Assembly (NCBI RefSeq): GCF_021538615.1
Contig: NZ_JAJHIZ010000002.1
Span: 372,001 to 436,000 of the forward strand
DNA length: 64,000 nt
DNA from: Niabella agricola
GTDB taxonomy: Bacteria; Bacteroidota; Bacteroidia; Chitinophagales; Chitinophagaceae
Direction of reading: 5' to 3'
The notes beneath the pieces were generated by a model. That model searched no databases, had not been told where the DNA came from, and saw only the letters and a list, made by a program, of their open reading frames with translations. The translations under genes and the position numbers were made by a program. Positions 18,149 through 26,799 of the stretch are shown one piece after another. Each line of letters starts with the position of its first letter. The first letter of the stretch is position 1.

Positions 18149-19042
18149 ATGTCATTACAACAAAAATTTACAGGAACGGGCATTGCAATTGTTACGCCGT
18201 TTAATGAAGACCGCTCTATCGATTGGGCAAGTTTTGAAAAACTAATCCATTACTGGATTGAAAATAAGGTAGAGTATCTGGTTGCCATGGGTACAACCGG
18301 GGAAAGCGCTACACAAACCCGGGAAGAAGAACAGGAAGTATTTGATTTTGTAAAGCAGGTCAATTCCGGGCGGGTGCCACTTGTAGCCGGTGTAGGAGGT
18401 AATGATACCCGGGAGGTATTGGAGGCATTTGGAAATATGAAGCTGGATGGTTATGATGCCATTCTTTCGGTATCTCCCTATTATAATAAACCCCGGCAGG
18501 AAGGTATTTATCAGCACTATAAAGCATTAAATGATGCAGCTCCCTTGCCGATTATTATGTACAATGTTCCAGGCCGTACCGGTATGAGTGTTTCGGTAGA
18601 AACTACCTTACGTATTGCTCATGATTGCAAAAACATCTTTGCAACAAAAGAAGCCTCCGGCAGCTTTGAACAGGTAAACCAGATCATGAAGGGCAAGCCT
18701 GCTGATTTTATGCTGATCAGCGGTGATGATGCTATTACGCTTCCGATGATTGCCTGCGGCGCAAAAGGACTGATTTCAGTGATCGCCAATGCCTATCCAA
18801 AAGACTATTCTGATATGGTGCGGCTTTGTCTGGCGGGTAAATTTGCAGAGGCACTGCCGTTGCATTTGAAATACCTGGATTTGGTGGATGCGATGTTTAA
18901 AGAGGGAAGTCCTTCCGGTGTAAAATATGTGCTGAGTAAGATGGAACGCTGTAATAATATCATGCGGTTGCCGGTAGTGCCGATCAGCCAAACTCATGAG
19001 GCGTATATTGATCAGCTGATGGCTGCTGTGGCCGTTTCCTGA
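18149..19042 (+). CDS. dapA: 4-hydroxy-tetrahydrodipicolinate synthase
   Basis: A 297-aa TIM-barrel lyase/aldolase that condenses pyruvate with L-aspartate-4-semialdehyde, committing aspartate to the diaminopimelate/lysine pathway. Visible family motifs are GTTGESATQTREEE (about residues 48-61), the YNVPGRTGMSV loop with the catalytic Tyr, and the Schiff-base lysine in FATKEASGSF near residue 165. Length is normal. It is followed by a good intrinsic terminator, so it ends its transcription unit. Confidence 0.96.
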   Translation: MSLQQKFTGTGIAIVTPFNEDRSIDWASFEKLIHYWIENKVEYLVAMGTTGESATQTREEEQEVFDFVKQVNSGRVPLVAGVGGNDTREVLEAFGNMKLDGYDAILSVSPYYNKPRQEGIYQHYKALNDAAPLPIIMYNVPGRTGMSVSVETTLRIAHDCKNIFATKEASGSFEQVNQIMKGKPADFMLISGDDAITLPMIACGAKGLISVIANAYPKDYSDMVRLCLAGKFAEALPLHLKYLDLVDAMFKEGSPSGVKYVLSKMERCNNIMRLPVVPISQTHEAYIDQLMAAVAVS

Positions 19043-19066
19043 CAAAGTAATTGATATCGTTTATAT

Positions 19067-19092
19067 AAAGGTCTCCCCTGGGAGGCCTTTTT
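19067..19092 (+). terminator. Intrinsic terminator downstream of dapA
   Basis: A 10-bp stem (AAAGGTCTCC / GGAGGCCTTT, one T-G wobble) with a 4-nt loop, followed by a T run. It lies 24 nt after the dapA stop and before the convergent saccharopine dehydrogenase gene, so it may serve both strands. Confidence 0.8.
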
Positions 19093-19108
19093 GTTGGGGA
19101 TAAGGCGC

Positions 19109-20452
19109 TTATACTATTTCATCTTCTTCCGTAAACCGGATCCCGTTTTGTTGCAGCTCTGCGAGGATGGGCTCGTAAAGTTCTTTTGAAGTGGGGATTT
19201 GTAAGCCGGTTGTCCGGACCGTTCCGTTTAAGATCAGCTTTGTGGCAATACCCAGCGGAAGTCCCACTGTTTTGGCCATTGCGGTACGCATTGCATCATC
19301 TCCTTTTACCACCAGCGAACTAGTTATCTGCCGCTGTTGTTCCTGTACCTGGTAGGTTATCTCATGAACCATGATGATCATATCACGGTCGCCGGCCGCC
19401 AGCGGAAGTCTTGTTTCCAGCAGGTATTGAAGAATATCTGCAGAAACAGTTGCCTGCGGAGGGATGGGAACCAGGTCCAGTAACCCCAGATAACGGAACA
19501 TCGTAGCAACGAGCTGCTGTTTCGTTGCCGGAACATAGCGGCTCAGGAAGTCATCAAAGGTGTTGGAGCGGGTATAGAAATTTAAACATGCGGTAAACCA
19601 TTCCGCAACGGATTTATGGCGGTAACTGTTGATGAGTTCTGTATCGGTAAGGGCAGACAGCCCTGCTTTTACAATGAAACTCCAGGCCGTACAAAAATCA
19701 GGATGCCGGAGGGTTGTCCGGATAACGGTAGCTGCAGTCTCCAACCCGTACACCGGTATATAGGCTAAGGAGTTCCGGTTGGGATAGCAGGCCCAGGTTC
19801 CCAAAGAAGGGACTTCGAGTGTTGGACAGTTTTCAAAAATCAAATTATAAGGGAGCTCTTTGAGGACCCCGTTCTCTTTGTAAACGGCGCCGGCATATCC
19901 GGCCAATGCAATGTTGCGCGGATTCCAGCTGATTTTATAATGCCAGGGATTATTATCATTTTCAGGAGCGATCAGTCCTCCGCAATGAGATTTGAATCCC
20001 GTTATATGGCCTCCCTTATTCCGGATGCGGTTCAGGAGTTGCATAGCGCTCATATGATCAATGCCGGGATCTAACCCGGTTTCGCAAAGAAATAAAAGAC
20101 CGCGGGTTTCAATGGATGCTTTTAACGAAAGCAACGCTTCATCAATATAAGATGCGGTGAGCAGGTTTCTTCCGATATCCAGGCAATCCAGGGCTACCAG
20201 AATGTGCAGTGCCGGAGGCAGCATTGAAATAACGATATCGGCTTCAGTGATCAGCGCTCTTCTCCGCACCCCATCTTCTGTATGCAATGCAACGGCCTTA
20301 CCGCTGGTATGGTTATTGAGTTTGCTTTGTGCCAGCTGCAGGTTGGCTTCGGCAATGGTCAATTGCCAGTGTTCCGCTGCCGCGTGATCCAGCAGGTAGC
20401 GGATCAGCACTGTGGCCGATTTACCGGCTCCGAACAGAAGGATCTTTTTCAT
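19109..20452 (-). CDS. Saccharopine dehydrogenase family protein
   Basis: A 447-aa soluble oxidoreductase. The N-terminal Rossmann fold opens LFGAGKSATVLIRYLLDH. SMLPPALHILVA and then CETGLDPGIDHMSAM at about residues 125-140 are typical of saccharopine reductase/dehydrogenase (L-glutamate-forming), and the long C-terminal domain follows. Members work in lysine metabolism or reduce related imines. Convergent with dapA, a lysine-pathway gene, but not in its operon. The exact substrate in Bacteroidota is uncertain. Confidence 0.85.
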   Translation of the reverse strand: MKKILLFGAGKSATVLIRYLLDHAAAEHWQLTIAEANLQLAQSKLNNHTSGKAVALHTEDGVRRRALITEADIVISMLPPALHILVALDCLDIGRNLLTASYIDEALLSLKASIETRGLLFLCETGLDPGIDHMSAMQLLNRIRNKGGHITGFKSHCGGLIAPENDNNPWHYKISWNPRNIALAGYAGAVYKENGVLKELPYNLIFENCPTLEVPSLGTWACYPNRNSLAYIPVYGLETAATVIRTTLRHPDFCTAWSFIVKAGLSALTDTELINSYRHKSVAEWFTACLNFYTRSNTFDDFLSRYVPATKQQLVATMFRYLGLLDLVPIPPQATVSADILQYLLETRLPLAAGDRDMIIMVHEITYQVQEQQRQITSSLVVKGDDAMRTAMAKTVGLPLGIATKLILNGTVRTTGLQIPTSKELYEPILAELQQNGIRFTEEDEIV

Positions 20453-20768
20453 GTCCTACAAGTTAATCAATTCCTGTGAATCCCATTTCTTTTAACCGAT
20501 AAAGGGCAATAGGTAGCGCATTCATGAATGCATAAAGATGGCGCTGATTCAGATCTGTTGCATACGCATTGTACCTGCATCTTGTTGTTCATGTTCCTAC
20601 CGCAGCATGGAGCATACAGGACCGACAGGGATAGTACTTCCAAAAAATGTGGTCAAAAATGACCGAAGCTTCAAACATCCGTATAATAGTTTTTATACGA
20701 CATTATTCCCAACCAAAAGAGGCGGCTCCAAACCGGAGACCGCCTCTTTAAAACAGAAAAACTGTTCG
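20453..20768. other. Intergenic region between saccharopine dehydrogenase and SOD genes
   Basis: 316 bp without a supported gene. It contains the 5' leader of the leftward dehydrogenase gene and, at its right end, the terminator of the SOD gene. The open frame on the opposite strand of the SOD gene that starts here is a shadow. Confidence 0.6.
20716..20749 (-). terminator. Intrinsic terminator downstream of the SOD-like gene
   Basis: Stem GAGGCGG-CTCC / GGAG-A-CCGCCTC with one bulged A and a short loop, flanked by A and T runs on both sides. It lies 20 nt downstream of the leftward SOD gene. Confidence 0.8.
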
Positions 20769-21386
20769 TTAAAGCTTTGTAATGACTCCGCATCCTACAC
20801 GGGGGCCGCTGTTGCCGGTGGGCTGAGTTTTATAATCGTCGGTACCGCCATGAACAATGATTGCACGTCCGATAATTTCCTTATCACCCGGCTCAATGCT
20901 CCACAGATCAGTGGTTACACTTTTTGTTGCATGGCCGGTTGCGTCCAGTTTGATATTGCCGATATCACCAGCGTGGAAGGCTGCAGAGCCCCATTCTCCA
21001 TGATTCGATTTGGTCGGATTCCAGTGGCCATGCGAGTTTTCGCCCTTCATACCACAATCTCCGTGTTCATGAAAATGCACGGCTACATTGCTGTCGGCCC
21101 GTTCCTTCATATTGATCTCCAGGTCCAGCCGGATCTTTCCGTCGGCGAGCTTGTAAAATTTTGCAGTACCAATGTTCCGGGTGCTGTCGCTGGTCAGCTG
21201 CAAATTAGCTGCGGCTACAGGCGTTCCTTCGGGGGCTGTGGCTTGAGGGGCTGCAGGTGCACTTGTGTCTGCCTGGGTAGTTGCAGTGGAGTCGGATCCG
21301 CTTTTTTCGGAAGCACTGTTTCCGCAGGATCCCAATACAAGCAGGGCGGCAACACCTGCGGAGAAGAAAACTTTTTTCATAATCAT
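20769..21386 (-). CDS. sodC: Cu/Zn superoxide dismutase family lipoprotein
   Basis: A 205-aa exported protein. A signal peptide ends in a lipobox (LLVLGSC), followed by a low-complexity Ser/Thr/Ala/Pro linker to about residue 55. The SOD_Cu domain follows with the copper ligands HFHEHGDC, then NSHGHWNP, SNHGEWGSAAFHAGDIGNI and the C-terminal GNSGPRVGCGVI. It dismutates superoxide in the periplasm or on the outer membrane. Monocistronic: own -7 element upstream and terminator downstream. One of several copper-related proteins in the window, but far from the copper cluster. Confidence 0.92.
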   Translation of the reverse strand: MIMKKVFFSAGVAALLVLGSCGNSASEKSGSDSTATTQADTSAPAAPQATAPEGTPVAAANLQLTSDSTRNIGTAKFYKLADGKIRLDLEINMKERADSNVAVHFHEHGDCGMKGENSHGHWNPTKSNHGEWGSAAFHAGDIGNIKLDATGHATKSVTTDLWSIEPGDKEIIGRAIIVHGGTDDYKTQPTGNSGPRVGCGVITKL

Positions 21387-21423
21387 TATTTTTTAAAGTG
21401 TTAAGTAGTTCACTATTAATACG

Positions 21424-21431
21424 CAAAACTA
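21424..21431 (-). promoter_or_regulatory. Predicted -7 element (TAGTTTTG) for the SOD gene
   Basis: Exact TAnnTTTG match on the minus strand, followed by C, 37 nt upstream of the ATG. No clear -33 TTG. Confidence 0.4.
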
Positions 21432-21580
21432 ACTGAATTATTGTTATAAAGGAGGTGGTGGTGTACAGATTTGTCAAAGGATAGCATCAACGGGAATGAC
21501 CGGATTTTTATTTTTGAATGGATTCAGACTGCTCACTGAGATAATAATCATTAATTTTAGTCTTCAAAAAATGCAAAGAG

Positions 21581-22138
21581 ATGGCTATGGCAAATCCATG
21601 GAAGGTATTGGGAAAGCAGGAAGTATATGATAATCCCTGGATCCGGGTAACGGAGTTTGATGTGATCAATCCTGGAGGAGGAAAGGGGATCTATGGTAAA
21701 GTACATTTTAAAAATATTGCTATCGGGGTTCTGGTATTGGATGAAGCACAGTATACCTGGCTGATCGGGCAATACCGTTTCGCTATTGACGCCTATACCT
21801 GGGAGATTCCCGAAGGCGGATGTCCTGAAGGCAGTGATCCGCTGGAAAGCGCGCGGAGGGAATTGCTGGAAGAGGCGGGTTTGGAGGCCCGGCACTGGAA
21901 GGAATTGCTGCGGATGCATTTATCCAATTCTGTATCAGATGAGCTGGCGATCGTGTACCTGGCTACGGGCCTGGTTCAAAAAACGCCGGAGCCGGAAGAA
22001 ACGGAACAGCTCACCATCCGGAAGCTACCACTGAATGAAGCCCTTGAAATGGTGGAAACCGGATTGATTACAGATGCAATCTCTGTTGCTGCTTTTCAAA
22101 AGGCGGCGTTGCTGCAGCAAAAGGGCGTTCTGGTATAG
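21581..22138 (+). CDS. NUDIX hydrolase (ADP-ribose-pyrophosphatase-like)
   Basis: A 185-aa cytoplasmic hydrolase. The Nudix box spans residues 79-101 (GGCPEGSDPLESARRELLEE then AGL), embedded in the WEIPEGG context typical of ADP-ribose/NDP-sugar pyrophosphatases. The first glutamate of the box (G-x5-E) is Ser here, while REL-x-EE-x-GL is intact, so metal binding is probably kept. It would cleave nucleoside diphosphates linked to another moiety. First of a run of small rightward genes. A start at the second Met, two codons on, is equally possible. Confidence 0.88.
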   Translation: MAMANPWKVLGKQEVYDNPWIRVTEFDVINPGGGKGIYGKVHFKNIAIGVLVLDEAQYTWLIGQYRFAIDAYTWEIPEGGCPEGSDPLESARRELLEEAGLEARHWKELLRMHLSNSVSDELAIVYLATGLVQKTPEPEETEQLTIRKLPLNEALEMVETGLITDAISVAAFQKAALLQQKGVLV

Positions 22139-22170
22139 GAACTCCATATTAACCGATATACTTATAAAGC

Positions 22171-22695
22171 ATGGCAACACATCAAAACCGGTCACCGGCA
22201 CCTTCTGCATCATCTGCAGCCACCGACCCTCGTTTAAAAACGGTGCGAACGATCAGTAAGCTGATGGACGAACAGTTTTCGGTTGGGGGCTTTAAATTCG
22301 GACTGGATCCTTTGTTGAATTTGATACCGGTATTAGGCGATGTAAGCGGCTACCTGTTGTCGATCGGGTTAATCATCACCATGGCGCAGCATGGAGCGTC
22401 GGGCAGGCTGGTAGCAAAAATGGTGGTAAATGCAACCCTTGATGCTTTTGTAGGCGCTATTCCTGTACTGGGCTGGGTCTTCGATTTTGTTTATAAAGCC
22501 AATACCCGGAATCTCAGATTGCTTACCGAGCACTATACGGAGGGAAAGCATAAGGGTAGTGCCGGACCGGTTATTCTTACGGTTTTGCTGGTAGCCGGAG
22601 CCATTCTGGTGCTGCTGGTAATCCTGGCTGTAAAGCTCCTGCAATGGATTCTGGAGTGGGATCAAAAAACGGCTGAGTTAAAAATCAATTTTTAA
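22171..22695 (+). CDS. DUF4112 domain-containing membrane protein
   Basis: A 174-aa protein of unknown function. DUF4112 covers residues about 20-130, with the characteristic FKFGLDPLLNLIPVLGDVSG and DAFVGAIPVLGWVFDFVYKA (two amphipathic or re-entrant segments). A C-terminal transmembrane helix (VILTVLLVAGAILVLLVILA) follows. It starts 32 nt after the NUDIX gene and ends 21 nt before the rRNA methyltransferase, so the three probably share a transcript. No function is known. Confidence 0.85.
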   Translation: MATHQNRSPAPSASSAATDPRLKTVRTISKLMDEQFSVGGFKFGLDPLLNLIPVLGDVSGYLLSIGLIITMAQHGASGRLVAKMVVNATLDAFVGAIPVLGWVFDFVYKANTRNLRLLTEHYTEGKHKGSAGPVILTVLLVAGAILVLLVILAVKLLQWILEWDQKTAELKINF

Positions 22696-22716
22696 AAAGG
22701 GTTTTCTTTTCTTTGC

Positions 22717-23490
22717 GTGGTGAAAGATTTCAGAAAAAAACAACAAAGGCCCAAAAAATCCAGCCTGGTGTATGGCCGGGAAGCCGTATTGCAGGCGCTG
22801 GAGCGGGGCGATGCATTGGATCGTATTTATCTTGATCAGCAATTAAAGGACCCGGTAGCGGGTGCGATCCGCCGGCTGGCTGCCGACCGGCAGGTACCGG
22901 TAAACTATGTGCCGCCCGCCCGCCTGGCGCATTTTAATGTAGAAGGCCATGAAGGCGTGGTGGCTCAAAAATCAAAGATTATTTACCAGAACCTGCAGGA
23001 CGTCATTTCTTTTGTAATTGAGAGCGGCCAGGTGCCGTTATTTTTAATACTGGATGGCATTACGGATGTACGGAATATCGGCGGAATTGCACGTACTGCC
23101 TGGTGCTGCGGGGTGCAGGCCATCATTATACCCGACAAGGGCGTGGGCGCACTGAATGATGATGCGATCCTTACTTCTGCGGGTGCCCTGGAAAAAATTC
23201 CGGTATGCCGGGTAAACAGTTTAATGAAGGCAGTAGATGAGCTGCATCTGAATGGCATTACCGTATTTGCCAGTGCGATGGATGCCACCATCCCAGTAGC
23301 TGCAGCCGATTTCAATGTGCCATCCGCTATCGTAATGGGAAGTGAAGAAAAGGGTATCTATCCGGCCCTGCTGAAAATATGCGATACCACGATCTCTATT
23401 CCTATGCAGCATCATTTTGAAAGTTTGAATGTATCGGTTGCTACCGGCATCATCCTGTACGAGGCCATGAAGCAACGGATGCATGCATGA
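22717..23490 (+). CDS. rlmB: 23S rRNA (guanosine-2'-O-)-methyltransferase RlmB / TrmH-family SPOUT enzyme
   Basis: A 257-aa SPOUT methyltransferase using a GTG start (a second GTG follows at once). An N-terminal substrate-binding domain (VYGREAVLQALERGDALDRI, about residues 18-90) precedes the SPOUT domain, which shows the three SAM-knot motifs ITDVRNIGGIARTA, IVMGSEEKGI and SIPMQHHFESLNVSVATGII. It 2'-O-methylates a guanosine, in RlmB position 2251 of 23S rRNA; other TrmH-family targets are possible. The short basic N-terminal tail (KKQQRPKKS) fits RNA binding. Confidence 0.9.
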   Translation: MVKDFRKKQQRPKKSSLVYGREAVLQALERGDALDRIYLDQQLKDPVAGAIRRLAADRQVPVNYVPPARLAHFNVEGHEGVVAQKSKIIYQNLQDVISFVIESGQVPLFLILDGITDVRNIGGIARTAWCCGVQAIIIPDKGVGALNDDAILTSAGALEKIPVCRVNSLMKAVDELHLNGITVFASAMDATIPVAAADFNVPSAIVMGSEEKGIYPALLKICDTTISIPMQHHFESLNVSVATGIILYEAMKQRMHA

Positions 23491-23542
23491 CCCATTCCCT
23501 TAAACCTGTTCGCATTTATATCTACATGATCAAAACATTGTT

Positions 23543-24232
23543 ATGAGCATTTGTACAAAAAGTAACGGATGGCTTTTTCTGATCGGTCTTGCTATATGGG
23601 GGTGTACACCCAAAGCGGCTCCTTCAGCCGGCGCCGCTGAAAATGTGTTGTCCCGCAAAGAGCAAAAGGAGGGCTTTGTATCGTTGTTCGACGGGCACTC
23701 ATTAAGCAACTGGATCGATGGAAATAACCAGTACGAGGTTTGTGAAAACGCCATTGTTAAAAAGACAAAGGGGTATGGTAATTTATACAGCCGGAAAGAA
23801 TACCGTGATTGCATCCTCCGCTTTGAATTCCTGTTGACACCGGCGGCAAACAATGGCCTGGGCTTTCATCATAAACTGGTGGAAGGTACAAAAGGGTATG
23901 ACGGAATCGAATTGCAGATCCTGGATAATGATGCCGCCGTTTATAAAGCACTTAAACCCTATCAGTACCATGGATCGCTTTATGGATATGTGCCCGCAAT
24001 GCGGAAAGGATTGAAACCGGCAGGAGCCTGGAATGTTCAGGAAGTGACGGTACAGGGTTCTAAAATAAAGGTAGTGCTGAACGGGGCAACCATCCTGGAC
24101 ACCGATACCCGGGCATTGCCGGCAGCCGCACTGGCTAAGAATCCCCGGTTGTTGTATGAAAAAGGACATATCGCATTTCTGGGGCACGATTCAGAAATCC
24201 GGATCCGCAATATCCGCGTCCGGGAGTTGTAA
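23543..24232 (+). CDS. DUF1080 (3-keto-disaccharide hydrolase-like) lipoprotein
   Basis: A 229-aa exported lipoprotein. A signal peptide with lipobox (LAIWGC) is followed by the DUF1080 concanavalin-like domain from about residue 48 (EGFVSLFDGHSLSNW) through NNGLGFHHKL, GIELQILDN and ending IRIRNIRVREL. Family members bind or hydrolyse (keto-)disaccharides in the periplasm or outer membrane of Bacteroidota and Planctomycetes. It stands alone 52 nt after the methyltransferase. Substrate unknown. Confidence 0.88.
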   Translation: MSICTKSNGWLFLIGLAIWGCTPKAAPSAGAAENVLSRKEQKEGFVSLFDGHSLSNWIDGNNQYEVCENAIVKKTKGYGNLYSRKEYRDCILRFEFLLTPAANNGLGFHHKLVEGTKGYDGIELQILDNDAAVYKALKPYQYHGSLYGYVPAMRKGLKPAGAWNVQEVTVQGSKIKVVLNGATILDTDTRALPAAALAKNPRLLYEKGHIAFLGHDSEIRIRNIRVREL

Positions 24233-24669
24233 ACCGACGCGCTTTGAATAAGCGGTAATGGGGCTGTTGAAACGTGGCTGCGCAACCTACCGGAGTGTTT
24301 TCATAATACAGAAAGAACCATTGTAAGATAACCATTTCATCAATGGCAGCGCCAATGTGGTTTTTCAATGATGGAATGGGCATGGCTGTACGCATTGACT
24401 GAAGCGGAGGGTATCTATAGTAAGGCAATGATACCGGACCTGTTTTGCGCGCAGATACGGCTGGTATTTGTCCGGATTTGAGCCGGTAAGTTGAACGGCA
24501 GGTGGGGACCGGCAAAAATCATGTTTTCCGGAGGCGCATGAAATGAGGTAATAAAAAAGTATACAAAAGAAGGGAAACTTAAATACATTTGATGTCCAAA
24601 TACTAAACACCGGATCCCGGCCAACGGGGAGCGGATTACCTCTATTCATCAAACCTTAAAAAATGCGTT
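24233..24669. other. Intergenic region upstream of the NHL-repeat protein
   Basis: 437 bp without a supported gene; open frames on the minus strand here lack coding character. A TACATTTG box (24584-24591) matches the Bacteroidota -7 consensus and lies 79 nt before the next ATG, but no -33 TTG accompanies it. Confidence 0.5.
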
Positions 24670-26409
24670 ATGAACTCTAAATTGGCTCGCCTGGCCCTTT
24701 TTGTCTTTTTACTGATGCCACTCTGCCTTACAGCCCAGGTGGTAACAACAATTGAACAGGGGGCATTTTACACAGCTCTTGCAATGGACAGGTCCGGAAA
24801 TGTTTATGTTACACGTCACAACCTGGCAGTTGACCGGTATGAAGTGGTAAAATATATAAAAGGTACGGGAATTCCCCAGGTGCTCTATAGCGGATTGCAG
24901 TATAATAGTGTCGATTATCCATGGGGGTTAGCCATAGCCGGGAACGGGGATGTATATATTGCTGCTTCAAATATCGAAAACAAGATCATTAAATTACCGT
25001 ATAACAGCAGTAATAACACGTATGGCATGGCAACAACCTTTGTAAGCGGTCATTATTATTCGGCGCTGGCTATGGATCAGAACGATAACCTCTATACGCT
25101 CGAATATGCTGCGGGGACTGCCGATTACGCTATTGTTAAATATCCCGCCGGCAGCAGTGCCGGTATCCAGTTGTATCATGGGTTGTTGTCTGGTCCCGGC
25201 TTCCAATATCCCACCGGGTTGGCCGTAGCACCCAACGGAGATGTATTTACCACGGAAAGTTTTGATGACGGTACAATATCCAGAGGAGCTGTTTACCGGT
25301 TTACAGCGTCCTCGGGTTATGCCACCAGGATCAATATCTCTTCTAATAAATATTCCACCGCTTTGGCACTGGATCCGCAGGGCACTTTATATGTATCCGA
25401 ATATAATGGCAGCACCTATGTGCTGAACCGGTATATCAATGCAGCCGGCGGGCCGGTTAAAGTACAGGACCTGGAAATGAGTAACGGTTTTTATCCCTGG
25501 GGCATTGTGGCGCTTAACAGCCGCAACCTTTGGTTTGCTACCGGCAGTAGCAGCGGCAGTAGCCGGGGAGGAGCGCTAAAATATCTTATAGGTACCCCGG
25601 AAATGCAGGCAAGCAATATTACCTCAGACAATGTCGGCAGTTCCTCCATGACACTGAACTGGACCAATGGCAGCGGAGTGGTGAGGACCGTATTTATGGC
25701 AAAGGCGTCCTCCGGAACACCAGCACCGGTAAGCGGTGCCGTTTATCCGGCTGGTTCTGTATTCGGATCGGGGACGCAGATCGGCTCCAGCGGATGGTAC
25801 AGTGTATACCGCGGAACCGGAAATACCGTTACGGTTAACGGCCTGGATGCTTTCACGACCTACCGGGCAATGGTTATTGAAGACAACGGGAATAATTACT
25901 ACCAGACAATGACCTTCATAAATAACCCGGTCAATATAACAACCGCGGCAGCGCTGCCGGTTTCGTTTGGTGCGGTCAGTGCTTTGGTCAGCGAGGATAA
26001 ATTAAATGTGAACTGGAGCACGGAATCGGAAACTCGAAACGACCATTTTGAAATACAGGCCTCCGTTGACGGTAAAAATTTTAGAAGCATCGGCACGGTT
26101 GCCTCACAGGCTGTCGGTGGCAACAGCAACACCCGCCTGGATTATCAATTTGAAAAAGCCCGTAATATGGTTGGCCTGGCCCTGTTCCCGTTTATAATCG
26201 GTCTGCTGGGTTTTGCCGGTAAACGCCGCCGGAGATATGCGCTGGCCGGTGTAGTAATGCTTGCGGTTGCAGTGAGCGTTATTTCCTGCACAAAACGGGA
26301 AACAACGGACACCGGGGAAATTGAAAAATTATTTATCCGCATTGCTCAGGTGGACAAGGACGGAATAAGAACGTATTCGAAAGTAGTGGCGGCGGTTCAA
26401 AAAAATTAA
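24670..26409 (+). CDS. Secreted NHL-type beta-propeller / Fn3 protein with unusual double-hydrophobic C-terminus
   Basis: A 579-aa protein with a signal peptide (LALFVFLLMPLCLTAQ). Six related repeats of the type ALAMDRSGNVYV / GLAIAGNGDVYI / ALALDPQGTLYV span about residues 30-300 and fit a six-bladed NHL/SMP-30-like propeller. A fibronectin-III-like domain follows (about 315-420), then the LPVSFGAVSALVSEDKLNVN module common before T9SS tails in this phylum. The C-terminus departs from T9SS. It has a hydrophobic helix ending GLLGFAGKRRRR, a second helix ending AVSVISCTKR, then a hydrophilic tail. Probably a surface or periplasmic binding protein. Role unknown. Confidence 0.75.
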   Translation: MNSKLARLALFVFLLMPLCLTAQVVTTIEQGAFYTALAMDRSGNVYVTRHNLAVDRYEVVKYIKGTGIPQVLYSGLQYNSVDYPWGLAIAGNGDVYIAASNIENKIIKLPYNSSNNTYGMATTFVSGHYYSALAMDQNDNLYTLEYAAGTADYAIVKYPAGSSAGIQLYHGLLSGPGFQYPTGLAVAPNGDVFTTESFDDGTISRGAVYRFTASSGYATRINISSNKYSTALALDPQGTLYVSEYNGSTYVLNRYINAAGGPVKVQDLEMSNGFYPWGIVALNSRNLWFATGSSSGSSRGGALKYLIGTPEMQASNITSDNVGSSSMTLNWTNGSGVVRTVFMAKASSGTPAPVSGAVYPAGSVFGSGTQIGSSGWYSVYRGTGNTVTVNGLDAFTTYRAMVIEDNGNNYYQTMTFINNPVNITTAAALPVSFGAVSALVSEDKLNVNWSTESETRNDHFEIQASVDGKNFRSIGTVASQAVGGNSNTRLDYQFEKARNMVGLALFPFIIGLLGFAGKRRRRYALAGVVMLAVAVSVISCTKRETTDTGEIEKLFIRIAQVDKDGIRTYSKVVAAVQKN

Positions 26410-26496
26410 TGTAGACTGGTTGGTCCGTAAGAACGACAACGGCAGGAAGGTATGGATCGTATATTTGCAACAGGCAAATTATTTCGGGTTCCGGAT

Positions 26497-26536
26497 AAAA
26501 AACTGATAAAAAACTGATAAAAAACTGATAAAAAAT
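26497..26536. repeat. Three phased 11-bp repeats (AAAAAACTGAT) upstream of the tRNA-Asp promoter
   Basis: ACTGATAAAAA-type units recur with an exact 11-bp period (C at 26503, 26514 and 26525). The A5-A6 tracts are in phase with about one helical turn, which is expected to bend DNA. They end next to the -33 TTG of the tRNA promoter. Confidence 0.85.
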
Positions 26537-26537
26537 T

Positions 26538-26567
26538 TTGACAGCAAAAAATCTACTCCTATATTTG
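26538..26567 (+). promoter_or_regulatory. Bacteroidota-type promoter of tRNA-Asp (TTG-N19-TATATTTG)
   Basis: -33 TTG at 26538-26540 and -7 TATATTTG at 26560-26567, 19 bp apart, matching the phylum consensus. The tRNA begins 23 bp downstream. A second identical TATATTTGCA lies exactly 100 bp upstream at 26460, without a -33 partner. Confidence 0.85.
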
Positions 26568-26590
26568 CACTCCCAACGGAAATAACACAA

Positions 26591-26664
26591 GGATCGGTAG
26601 TTCAGTTGGTTAGAATGCCGCCCTGTCACGGCGGAGGTCGCGGGTTCGAGTCCCGTCCGGTCCG
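26591..26664 (+). tRNA. tRNA-Asp (GTC)
   Basis: Full cloverleaf of 74 nt. The acceptor stem GGATCGG pairs with CCGGTCC (one T-G), with discriminator G at 26664 and CCA not encoded. The anticodon GTC is at 26625-26627 in CTGTCAC, and the T-loop is GGTTCGAGTCC. Its 3' end is followed by a terminator and an integrase gene, the usual arrangement when a tRNA serves as an attachment site. Confidence 0.97.
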
Positions 26665-26665
26665 C

Positions 26666-26698
26666 AAAAAAGGATTATCAGCAATGATGATCCTTTTT
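26666..26698 (+). terminator. Intrinsic terminator of tRNA-Asp
   Basis: Perfect 9-bp arms AAAAAGGAT / ATCCTTTTT, then a further ATCA/TGAT after one mismatch, loop GCAA, with a T run. It starts one base after the tRNA 3' end. Confidence 0.85.
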
Positions 26699-26799
26699 GC
26701 TTTTTACCCCACTTTACTTTTAAGGGGCTGACTTTCAGTTTATAATAACAGAAGCCTCTAAAAATCCTTACTACCTTTAAAACAGCTTAACAATTTAAA

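Noticed and set aside
20538..21404. 288-codon open frame on the plus strand
   Set aside because: It is antisense to the SOD gene over most of its length, with Cys/Ser/Gly-rich composition and no domain; the SOD protein on the other strand has clear copper ligands.
24670..26409. T9SS C-terminal sorting domain in the NHL protein
   Set aside because: The usual T9SS beta-sandwich tail is absent; two hydrophobic segments occupy the C-terminus instead.
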